From NCBI GenBank assembly GCA_002422175.1, contig DITR01000186.1:4037-20260 (forward strand): a stretch of 16,224 nt of DNA, written 5' to 3'. The DNA comes from Alcaligenaceae bacterium UBA6179. Lineage in GTDB: Bacteria; Pseudomonadota; Gammaproteobacteria; Burkholderiales; Burkholderiaceae_B. Below are positions 1 through 6,236 of this stretch, in pieces (the stretch's first letter is position 1; every line of letters begins with the position of its first letter). The position numbers and the translations under genes are program-made. Below the pieces are notes generated by a model that was not told the origin of the DNA, ran no database searches, and worked only from the letters and a program-made list of their open reading frames with translations.

Positions 1-123
1 TAGCCTTGCTGTATTAAATTTAAGGTTGTTATCAATAAGGCATTGAGCAGTCAGTATTGAACGGTAATTTTTTCGATTGAATATCTTATAAAACTTTTTA
101 ACGCATTTCTATTTTGGCATGAC
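1..123. other. Intergenic region left of tesA
   Basis: I see no gene in this AT-rich stretch. It probably carries the tesA promoter. A -10-like TATAAA lies at 87-92, but no well-spaced -35 goes with it: TTGAAC at 57-62 is 24 bp away, which is too far. No Shine-Dalgarno sequence precedes the tesA ATG. In many proteobacteria tesA is divergent from an ABC transporter gene, which would lie beyond the left edge; that is inference only. Confidence 0.4.
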
Positions 124-825
124 ATGAATATTTTTCTGCAAAAACCCTATCAAATGGTTCGTCTGACTTTCGTATGCCTATGGTTGGCATTTAGCTTTAC
201 GACACATGCATGGGCTACATCAAATTCATCTGCAGCACCGGTGTCATCTGCCGTACCTTCAGCGACCTCTGTGCAAGAAATCAAGATTTTAATTGTGGGT
301 GATAGCCTTTCGTCAGAGTACGGCATTGTGCGCAACACGGGTTGGGTACAACTGTTGCGCGCAAAGTTAGCACAGCAACAAATCAACGCCTTGGTGATTA
401 ACGCCAGTATTAGCGGTGAAACGACCAGTGGTGGTTTAACTCGCCTACCCGCCTTACTTAAACAACATCAACCCAGTGTAGTTTTGATTGAATTAGGCGG
501 TAATGATGCCTTACGCGGCTTATCTTTGTTAGTAAGCGAACAAAATTTAACAGACATGATTAAACTCGCCCAAGCCGAGGGTGCAAAAGTTGTTTTGGCG
601 GGTATGCAAATACCCCCTAATTACGGTCAACAGTACACAAGTCAGTTTAAAAAAATGTATGAGACTATTTCTCAAAATACACAAACCGCTTTGATACCCT
701 TCTTTTTAGCAGGCTTAGAAACCCGCTCTGACCTGTTTTTAAGTGACAACATTCACCCTAACGAGGATGCACAAGAAATCATACTTAACAATGTATGGCC
801 GACTTTAATTAAGGTGATTAATTAA
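124..825 (+). CDS. tesA: TesA-like GDSL arylesterase / acyl-CoA thioesterase / lysophospholipase, exported
   Basis: This is a 233-residue SGNH/GDSL hydrolase of the TesA type, a periplasmic enzyme that cleaves acyl-thioesters, short-chain esters and lysophospholipids. The four family blocks are present: GDS with nucleophile Ser61 (block I), Gly98 in SGET (block II), GGND with Asn127 (block III), and DNIH with Asp208 and His211 (block V). Residues 1 to about 31 form a signal peptide ending near HAWA, followed by a low-complexity Ser/Ala/Pro linker (about 32-50), so the mature enzyme starts near residue 51. The start is uncertain: ATG 124 gives an n-region with a lysine, while ATG 154 (Met11) would give a shorter, more typical signal peptide; neither has a clear Shine-Dalgarno sequence. 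A 13-bp tandem repeat covers the stop codon. It converges on ppiD with 15 bp between the stops. Family assignment is strong; the physiological substrate is not known from sequence. Confidence 0.9.
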   Translation: MNIFLQKPYQMVRLTFVCLWLAFSFTTHAWATSNSSAAPVSSAVPSATSVQEIKILIVGDSLSSEYGIVRNTGWVQLLRAKLAQQQINALVINASISGETTSGGLTRLPALLKQHQPSVVLIELGGNDALRGLSLLVSEQNLTDMIKLAQAEGAKVVLAGMQIPPNYGQQYTSQFKKMYETISQNTQTALIPFFLAGLETRSDLFLSDNIHPNEDAQEIILNNVWPTLIKVIN

Positions 826-830
826 AGTGA
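805..830. repeat. 13-bp tandem duplication over the tesA stop codon
   Basis: TTAATTAAGGTGA (805-817) is followed at once by TTAATTAAAGTGA (818-830), matching at 12 of 13 positions. The second copy supplies the in-frame TAA that ends TesA. With only one copy the reading frame would run on through Glu-Pro to the TAG at 842-844, so the duplication appears to have shortened the C-terminus by two residues. Confidence 0.7.
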
Positions 831-855
831 TCAATGAACCCTAGTCACCTTTAAT
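821..855. terminator. Possible weak bidirectional hairpin between tesA and ppiD
   Basis: ATTAAAGTGA (821-830) can pair with TCACCTTTAAT (845-855) as a 10-bp stem with one bulged C and a 14-nt loop. It spans both stop codons of the convergent pair. The stem is AT-rich and no proper T-run follows on either strand, so termination here is only a suggestion. Confidence 0.25.
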
Positions 856-2790
856 CAGAACTGCCGCTTCAGGTTTAAGTTTGACACCATATTGTTCGCG
901 CAGCACACTTAAAGCAGCACGTTCTTGGGCATTACCCCAAGCTTGTGAAAGTTGTTGCCTAAATTGATTAATTTGAGATGCGTCGGCTTGTGGGCCGGGT
1001 GAAACACCCGTAATTTCAATAATTCGGTAACCATCTAATGCATCGATTCCAACAAAAACAGGTAACGTATTAAGACTTGCTGACATCACAGTAGCCAATT
1101 CATTGGCTGAAAAATTAAGTGGATTTTGACGTGACACAGTTTGAGTGGGCCCAAAGCCCTCTGGTTTATCTTTAGAAGACTTTAGCGCGGCCAAAACACT
1201 TTCACCCTGTGTCTGAGCTAATTTAACAGCCGTTTCTTGCTTGATAATCAGACGAACCTTTTCTGCCAACTGAGCCAAAGGCGGAACGGCTGACGCTTGA
1301 ACTGCTGTGACATGAATGGCCATCAGCGTGTCAGATGAAATTTCAATCACACCCGAAGTTAGACGGTCTTTTAAGACCTCATTCGAGAAAGCGGCTTGTC
1401 GAACTTTAGGTTGATCTAGTAATTCACGTTGTTTGATATCAACGGTTGGTGTGCCAGGCGGTAAAAGATCGCTGCGTAAAACGCCTTCCTTTGATAAACC
1501 CGTCGCTTGGCGAAGTGTTAAACCAAGTGATTTAGCAATAGGAGCCAAACTATCACGTTGGTCGTAAACAGCGCTACTTAGCTTAGTGGCTAAATCAGCA
1601 AAGCGTTCCGAAGCCATTTGACGTCTCACTTCATTTTCAATATCACCACGCACTTGTTCGAATGGTTTGGTGGTGGCAGCTTGAATATCAGTGACATAAA
1701 TGACATGGTTACCAAACGGGCTTTCTACCACACCGCCAATATCGCCCTTATTAAGCTTAAAAACAGCGTCTTCAACTTCGGGAATTAATGTTGATTTTGA
1801 TATCCAGCCTAAGTCACCCCCCTGTTGAGCTGAGCCGGGGTCTTGTGAATTGTCGCGTGCAAGCTGTGCAAAAAGACTCGGGTCTGCTTTGGCTTGTAAC
1901 AACAAATCATTTGCTCTTGTTAATGCAGCTTGACGTTTAATCGCATCAGCATCAGGTGCGATTTCAATCAAAATATGGCTGACACGACGTCGTTCTGGTT
2001 GTGAATAACGCGCTTGGTTTTGTGCATAATAATGTTCGATGTCAGCCACTGACAACACCACATCTTTCGATGCGGCGTCTTCGTCTAAAACAATATAATC
2101 TAGGCTGACGTATTCTGGGACTATGAGCGTTTGGGCATTTTGGTCATACCAAGCTTTGACTTGTTCGTCAGAAATATCAATTGTGTTGGCAAATTGTTCC
2201 GCTTTGAAATCACGAATCGCTACGGTGCGTGTTTGTGAAACCACACTCATTAATTTTGTGGTCACATCAAGTGGAGCTGTCGCTGTCACACCAATAGGGC
2301 CCAAGACTTGTCGCAAGACTAAATCGCGCCGAAGACCCAGTTCAAAATCGTTAGGCGTTAGACCTTGTGAAGCCAAAACTTGCCGATAACGCTCTGGTGA
2401 AAACTGACCATTAACCTGTACAGCGGGTATCGCAGCAATTGTGTTGCGTAGCGCATCATCTGAAACACTATAGCGACCTTTAGTAGCAGCCGCTGCTAAA
2501 ACACCTTGGTCAATCAACGTGTTGAGTAGGTCTTGTCTAAAAGCAGGGGTATCAATTGCGGCAGGGTCAAATTGGCTACCCAACATTCGACGATATTGTT
2601 CAAGTTGATCACGTCGGGCAACATCAAACTGCCCTAAAGTAATCGGTTTACCATCAACTTCGGCAATATCTGGTTCACTCGACATAAAACTCGAGTAACC
2701 TTCAACACCAAAAAACATAAATGAAGGTACGATCAACAGAAGCAGAACAAACTGCATCCAGCGTTTGTGGTTGCGAATAAGATCAAACAT
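841..2790 (-). CDS. ppiD: PpiD-like periplasmic peptidyl-prolyl isomerase/chaperone (SurA_N, parvulin)
   Basis: This is a 649-residue membrane-anchored periplasmic folding factor. A short cytoplasmic N-terminus (MFDLIRNHKR) is followed by one membrane segment (about residues 11-32), a SurA_N-like region (about 35-190), then a parvulin-type PPIase domain (about 265-370) with VSHILI at 270-275 and GGDLGW at 324-329. A C-terminal chaperone-like region follows. PpiD helps newly exported outer-membrane proteins leave the Sec translocon; the parvulin domain is poorly active in E. coli PpiD, and activity here is unknown. I chose ATG 2790 because MFDLIRNHKR is the usual family N-terminus; the frame stays open to ATG 2841, but the 17 extra residues do not resemble the family and a candidate -10 (2826-2831) would lie inside them. 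There is no strong Shine-Dalgarno sequence. The gene is divergent from rlmJ. Confidence 0.93.
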   Translation of the reverse strand: MFDLIRNHKRWMQFVLLLLIVPSFMFFGVEGYSSFMSSEPDIAEVDGKPITLGQFDVARRDQLEQYRRMLGSQFDPAAIDTPAFRQDLLNTLIDQGVLAAAATKGRYSVSDDALRNTIAAIPAVQVNGQFSPERYRQVLASQGLTPNDFELGLRRDLVLRQVLGPIGVTATAPLDVTTKLMSVVSQTRTVAIRDFKAEQFANTIDISDEQVKAWYDQNAQTLIVPEYVSLDYIVLDEDAASKDVVLSVADIEHYYAQNQARYSQPERRRVSHILIEIAPDADAIKRQAALTRANDLLLQAKADPSLFAQLARDNSQDPGSAQQGGDLGWISKSTLIPEVEDAVFKLNKGDIGGVVESPFGNHVIYVTDIQAATTKPFEQVRGDIENEVRRQMASERFADLATKLSSAVYDQRDSLAPIAKSLGLTLRQATGLSKEGVLRSDLLPPGTPTVDIKQRELLDQPKVRQAAFSNEVLKDRLTSGVIEISSDTLMAIHVTAVQASAVPPLAQLAEKVRLIIKQETAVKLAQTQGESVLAALKSSKDKPEGFGPTQTVSRQNPLNFSANELATVMSASLNTLPVFVGIDALDGYRIIEITGVSPGPQADASQINQFRQQLSQAWGNAQERAALSVLREQYGVKLKPEAAVLIKGD

Positions 2791-2825
2791 ATGTGTGGCA
2801 TTAACCCCTAGAATATTACCGGCAA

Positions 2826-2831
2826 AGTGTA
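2826..2831 (-). promoter_or_regulatory. Candidate extended -10 for ppiD
   Basis: On the minus strand this reads TGG-TACACT, an extended -10-like element (TGn before a TATAAT-like hexamer), placed to give a leader of about 30 nt before ATG 2790. No good -35 is seen 17 bp upstream. It supports the shorter ppiD start but is a weak match. Confidence 0.25.
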
Positions 2832-2851
2832 CCATTTGCACAGTTAAATCG

Positions 2852-2868
2852 AGGTGATCAATTCACCT
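2852..2868. promoter_or_regulatory. Perfect inverted repeat in the ppiD/rlmJ divergent promoter region
   Basis: AGGTGA-TCAAT-TCACCT is a perfect 6-bp inverted repeat with a 5-bp spacer, located between the divergent starts. It has the size of a dimeric regulator half-site pair and could act on either gene. No T-run follows, so it is not a standard terminator. I cannot name a cognate regulator. Confidence 0.35.
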
Positions 2869-2890
2869 AAACCTTTCTTCACATCAATCT

Positions 2891-2895
2891 CGGAG
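2891..2895 (+). promoter_or_regulatory. Ribosome binding site deciding the TTG start of rlmJ
   Basis: CGGAG lies 7 nt upstream of the TTG at 2903. There is no ATG at the conserved N-terminus, so this site together with the conserved F-S-Y-R-H sequence fixes the non-ATG start. Confidence 0.7.
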
Positions 2896-2902
2896 CATCT
2901 GC

Positions 2903-3760
2903 TTGTTTAGTTACCGCCACGGATTCCACGCCGGCAATCATGCCGATGTACTCAAACATATCGTTTTGAGCCAAATTATTGAATATTTTAACGAAAAACC
3001 AGGCCCTTACTGGTACGTTGATACCCACGCTGGTGCGGGGGTGTATGACTTGACGGGCAACTGGGCCAATGCCAGGCAAGAGTACTTGGGTGGCATTACC
3101 CGCGTGATGGCTGAAAAAAAGATGCCTGACGCAATCAAAAGTTATATTGAAGTGATAAAAGGGCTAAACCCTGACAATACATTATCGTTTTACCCCGGTT
3201 CACCCTGGGTTGCCATGAGTTTGATTCGGCCCATTGATCGCATTAAGTTATTTGAAATGTTGCCTGTTGAAGCCGATATTTTGAAACGTAATTTATCTAA
3301 AGTGGCCACACTGAGGCCTCGCCAGCTACATGTATCGATCGAAGATGGGTTTTTAGCACTCAAAGCGCTCATGCCCCCGACTTCACGACGCGCCATCACC
3401 TTAATTGACCCGTCCTACGAAAACAAACAAGACTATCGTTACGTATTGAACACCGTCAAAGATGCGGTGATGCGATTTCCGACAGGTTGTTTTATGGTTT
3501 GGTACCCGATCGTGCAACGTTTAGATGCGCAACAATTACCTAAACATTTAGCCAAAGTATGCCCTGATAATTGGCTTGATATGAGCCTTGTGATCTCAAA
3601 GCCGCCCAAAGAAGGCCTAGGGTTATATGGCAGTGGTGTGATCGTTATCAACCCACCTTGGACACTGCGAGCAGCGATGCAAAAAGTCTTGCCATGGTTG
3701 CGAGATACGTTAGCGGTTGACGAATCAGCGACCTACAGCATAAACGGTCAATCAAAATGA
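2903..3760 (+). CDS. rlmJ: 23S rRNA (adenine(2030)-N6)-methyltransferase RlmJ
   Basis: This 285-residue protein matches RlmJ closely across its length. RlmJ is an S-adenosylmethionine-dependent methyltransferase that makes m6A2030 in 23S rRNA before ribosome assembly. Seen here: the signature start FSYRHGFHAGNHADVLKH; the SAM-binding motif DTHAGAG (40-46); YPGSP (97-101); the catalytic amino-methyltransferase motif DPSY (169-172), where E. coli has DPPY; the WYP motif (200-202); and NPPW (250-253) before the C-terminal LPWL. The DPSY variant keeps Asp and the aromatic residue and fits the D/N-P-P/S-Y/F pattern, so activity is expected. Translation starts at TTG 2903 with CGGAG 7 nt upstream. 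The last 9 bp overlap the end of the convergent pseudouridine synthase gene. It is probably a single-gene transcription unit. Confidence 0.95.
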   Translation: MFSYRHGFHAGNHADVLKHIVLSQIIEYFNEKPGPYWYVDTHAGAGVYDLTGNWANARQEYLGGITRVMAEKKMPDAIKSYIEVIKGLNPDNTLSFYPGSPWVAMSLIRPIDRIKLFEMLPVEADILKRNLSKVATLRPRQLHVSIEDGFLALKALMPPTSRRAITLIDPSYENKQDYRYVLNTVKDAVMRFPTGCFMVWYPIVQRLDAQQLPKHLAKVCPDNWLDMSLVISKPPKEGLGLYGSGVIVINPPWTLRAAMQKVLPWLRDTLAVDESATYSINGQSK

Positions 3761-4480
3761 TTCATCGGCCCTTAAATACCGCCAGCAACCGGGCTCAAGA
3801 TCAGCTAAAACAACGCGCCCAATTCGCACGCGCTTAAGGCCCACAACTTTAAGGCCGACCATTTCACACATTCGGCGTATTTGCCTTTTACGCCCTTCCT
3901 TCAAGATGAATTTAAGCTGGTCTTGATTTTGCCAAGAAACATGGGCGGGCTTGAGGGCACGCCCATCTAGCGACAGGCCATGGTTCAACCGCTTTAGATC
4001 TTGATCACTTAAATGGCCATCAACACGAACGAGATATTCTTTCTCAACGATTGATTGGTCGCCAATTAAGGTGCGGGCGATACGACCGTCTTGTGTCAGC
4101 ACAAGTAAGCCCGTTGAATCAATGTCAAGGCGCCCTGCCACAGCCAAGCCATTTAAATGGTTGCGGGCAAATTTAAGGCCAGACTTATCAACCCCAGACT
4201 GGGTTTGGCGACTGATTAAACTCACAGCAGGTTGATAGCCGTCTTCGGCTTGGCTCGACACAATACCCATCGGTTTATGCATGAGTATGGTGACCCGAGT
4301 TGACTGCTCTTGTTGGCCTGATTGCAGCAAAGTAATTTGTTGCGTTGGCAGCGCTCGCTCACCCACAACGGCTGTTTGACCATCAACCAAGACCCACCCA
4401 CGCTCAAGGTAAACGTCTGCTTCACGCCGTGAGCACATACCACGTTGCGCCATGATCTTAGATATACGTTCTTTTTCCAT
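3752..4480 (-). CDS. RsuA/RluB/RluF-family rRNA pseudouridine synthase (RluF-like)
   Basis: This 242-residue protein is a two-domain pseudouridine synthase that isomerises uridine in ribosomal RNA. An S4 RNA-binding domain covers about residues 3-55 (RISKIMAQRGMCSRREAD). The catalytic domain follows, with GRLD at 116-119 (catalytic Asp119) and EGRKRQIRRM at 195-204, both family hallmarks. The N-terminus resembles RluF, which modifies U2604 of 23S rRNA, more than RsuA, but I cannot fix the target from sequence. I prefer ATG 4480; the frame opens at GTG 4498, but that codon would fall upstream of a TATGAT element at 4490-4495 that may be the -10. There is no Shine-Dalgarno sequence at either. 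It is divergent from the MFS gene and overlaps rlmJ by 9 bp tail to tail. Confidence 0.9.
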   Translation of the reverse strand: MEKERISKIMAQRGMCSRREADVYLERGWVLVDGQTAVVGERALPTQQITLLQSGQQEQSTRVTILMHKPMGIVSSQAEDGYQPAVSLISRQTQSGVDKSGLKFARNHLNGLAVAGRLDIDSTGLLVLTQDGRIARTLIGDQSIVEKEYLVRVDGHLSDQDLKRLNHGLSLDGRALKPAHVSWQNQDQLKFILKEGRKRQIRRMCEMVGLKVVGLKRVRIGRVVLADLEPGCWRYLRADESF

Positions 4481-4489
4481 AGGTTTAAG

Positions 4490-4495
4490 ATCATA
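4490..4495 (-). promoter_or_regulatory. Candidate -10 just upstream of the pseudouridine synthase start
   Basis: The minus strand reads TATGAT (5 of 6 to consensus) with 9 nt between it and ATG 4480. Transcription would then start 1-3 nt before the ATG. No convincing -35 is visible, so this is tentative. Confidence 0.3.
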
Positions 4496-4582
4496 CACAA
4501 CCTAATATGTAATTGGCCTAAACTTCCAACTTCAAATTTAATTCAAACCTATTTATTGGGTTTGATTTCACCGGTTTCAAAC

Positions 4583-5830
4583 ATGATCGATCACCTCAAT
4601 CGTATTTCTCATCACAACGGGCGTGTGTTAACGACCGCACAAGCACTGGGTGGGGCTAGCCCTGCCATTGTGGTGTCATTGGGTGGTTTAGTTGGTCAAC
4701 AGCTGGCAACCAACCCTGCTTTGTCTACTTTACCCATCAGCGTGTTTAACTTGGGCATGGCCATAGGCACCTTGCCTGCAGCCTACATCATGCGTCGTTA
4801 TGGTCGACGGGCTGGCTATACGCTTGGGGCTGTTTTGGGTACGGTTGGGGGTTTAGTGGCGGCGAGTGGTATTTATAAAGAAATTTTTTATTTGTTTTGT
4901 ATCGGCACTCTTATTGCTGGGTTTTATGCCTCTTATGTACAAAGCTATCGCTTTGCAGTAACCGATGGCGCCCCAGACGCGATCAAGGCTAGACTGATAT
5001 CGTGGGTGATGTTGGGCGGTTTAGGCGCTGCCATTATTGGTCCACAAACGGTCATCTGGACACGTGACGCAATCGTCACGGCACCCTTCGCAGGAAGTTT
5101 TCTTGCGATGTCCTTACTGGCTTTTCTTGCGCTACCGGTACTTTGGTTTTTAAGAAAACCGCCCGAATCAAATCATCAGCACTTAAATGTGACACAACCA
5201 GCAGGGCAAACTTCTCAATTAAATCTTGAGGTGGCGCCACCCCGATCACTTAAAGAGATTGCTAAACAACCCAAGTTTATTGTTGCGGTGACCTCAGGTG
5301 TGGTGACTTACAGCTTAATGAGTTTTGTGATGACAGCAGCCCCAATTGCAATGGTTGGTTGTGGTCATAGCGTGGGCGAAGCTGCGTTGGGTATTCAATG
5401 GCATGTATTGGCTATGTTTGCACCCAGCTTCTTCACGGGCCGTCTTATTCAGAGATTTGGCACATTAATGGTGACCAGTTTTGGTTTGATTTTATTGGCT
5501 TTGTCTGCCCTAGTGGGGTTGTCAGGTCTAGGGCTTACACACTTTTGGTTAGCTTTGGTTTTACTGGGCGTCGGTTGGAATTTTGGCTTTATTGGCGCGA
5601 CAACAATGGTTACTGCATGCCACCAACCTAATGAGCGCAATAAAGTTCAGGCGTTAAACGACTTTTTAGTGTTTGGGTCTGTAGCGGCATCATCATTTTC
5701 AGCTGGAAAACTGCTGTCAGTAGCCGGTTGGGAGACTTTAAATTTCTGGGTGTTTCCTGCAGTGGCGGTGGTATTTGCGCTGATGGCCTGGCAGAAGTTT
5801 GCCACTCGCCCCAGCGCAACCCTAGCATAA
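4583..5830 (+). CDS. Major facilitator superfamily (MFS) transporter, substrate unknown
   Basis: This 415-residue integral membrane protein has about 12 hydrophobic segments, split by a hydrophilic central loop at about 192-231. An MFS motif A-like loop, RRYGRRAGY, lies at 71-79 after the second membrane segment, and a second, degenerate copy (GRLIQRFGT) lies at about 286-294 in the C-terminal half. Two-fold pseudo-symmetry and length are typical of MFS carriers that use the proton gradient. I chose ATG 4583 because the open frame's earlier part (from 4445) runs antisense over the pseudouridine synthase and has a polar, non-MFS composition; no clear Shine-Dalgarno sequence precedes 4583. It converges on glnB with a 21-bp gap lacking a clear terminator. 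Neither sequence nor neighbours indicate the transported compound. Confidence 0.85.
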   Translation: MIDHLNRISHHNGRVLTTAQALGGASPAIVVSLGGLVGQQLATNPALSTLPISVFNLGMAIGTLPAAYIMRRYGRRAGYTLGAVLGTVGGLVAASGIYKEIFYLFCIGTLIAGFYASYVQSYRFAVTDGAPDAIKARLISWVMLGGLGAAIIGPQTVIWTRDAIVTAPFAGSFLAMSLLAFLALPVLWFLRKPPESNHQHLNVTQPAGQTSQLNLEVAPPRSLKEIAKQPKFIVAVTSGVVTYSLMSFVMTAAPIAMVGCGHSVGEAALGIQWHVLAMFAPSFFTGRLIQRFGTLMVTSFGLILLALSALVGLSGLGLTHFWLALVLLGVGWNFGFIGATTMVTACHQPNERNKVQALNDFLVFGSVAASSFSAGKLLSVAGWETLNFWVFPAVAVVFALMAWQKFATRPSATLA

Positions 5831-5851
5831 CCCTAACATCGCATGACTAAA

Positions 5852-6190
5852 CTACAGCGCGACATCACCTGTTTCACCGGTGCGTATGCGTAAAACTTGC
5901 TCAAGAGTGGTGACAAATATTTTGCCATCACCAATTTTTCCGGTATGGGCAGCACGCACAATGGCGTCGATCACAGCATCGACATGATCGTCTTGAATAG
6001 CCACCTCTACTTTAATTTTAGGCAGAAAATCAACCACATACTCAGCACCTCGGTATAACTCTGTATGGCCTTTTTGACGACCAAAACCTTTGACTTCAGT
6101 CACGGTTAAGCCTGTTATGCCTACTTCAGCTAAGCTTTCTCGCACTTCGTCGAGTTTGAACGGTTTAATAACGGCAGTAATGAGTTTCAC
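5852..6190 (-). CDS. glnB: Nitrogen regulatory protein P-II
   Basis: This is a 112-residue PII signalling protein, exactly the canonical length when started at GTG 6190 (MKLITAVIKPFKLDEV). PII trimers sense ATP/ADP and 2-oxoglutarate and, through uridylylation, glutamine; they control glutamine synthetase adenylylation, NtrB and other targets. Visible residues: T-loop Tyr51 (the uridylylation site) in RGAEY, Gln39 and Lys58 for 2-oxoglutarate/ATP, the second signature TGKIGDGKIFV (83-93), and Arg101/Arg103 for nucleotide phosphates. AGGA lies 6 nt upstream of the GTG, which decides the start over an in-frame TTG five codons earlier. nadE lies 46 bp upstream on the same strand, so cotranscription is likely, but the AT-rich gap could hold a separate promoter. 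I cannot separate GlnB from GlnK by sequence alone; the lack of an amtB neighbour favours GlnB. Confidence 0.95.
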   Translation of the reverse strand: MKLITAVIKPFKLDEVRESLAEVGITGLTVTEVKGFGRQKGHTELYRGAEYVVDFLPKIKVEVAIQDDHVDAVIDAIVRAAHTGKIGDGKIFVTTLEQVLRIRTGETGDVAL

Positions 6191-6196
6191 GTGAAT

Positions 6197-6200
6197 TCCT
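6197..6200 (-). promoter_or_regulatory. Ribosome binding site for the GTG start of glnB
   Basis: The minus strand reads AGGA, 6 nt before GTG 6190. It supports GTG as the true start and gives the canonical 112-residue protein. Confidence 0.65.
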
Positions 6201-6218
6201 GTCAAGGTAGAATCGAAA

Positions 6219-6228
6219 ATATTAATAT
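6219..6228. promoter_or_regulatory. AT-rich palindrome between nadE and glnB
   Basis: ATATTAATAT is a perfect 10-bp palindrome inside a run made almost only of A and T (about 6215-6250). It could be part of an internal glnB promoter (a TATATT lies on the minus strand) or a binding site. No sigma-54 -24/-12 element (GG-N10-GC) is seen in the gap. Confidence 0.25.
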
Positions 6229-6236
6229 AATTTTAA

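Noticed and set aside
2791..2841. Extra 17 residues at the N-terminus of PpiD
   Set aside because: The conserved family start is MFDLIRNHKR at 2790, and a candidate -10 lies within the upstream stretch.
3407..3418. Loss of the catalytic motif in RlmJ (DPSY instead of DPPY)
   Set aside because: Asp, Pro and Tyr are kept and Ser at this place fits the known D/N-P-P/S-Y/F pattern, so it is a normal variant and not an inactivated enzyme.
4445..4582. 46-residue N-terminal extension of the MFS transporter
   Set aside because: It overlaps the start of the divergent pseudouridine synthase on the other strand, has no MFS character, and ATG 4583 gives a normal-length carrier.
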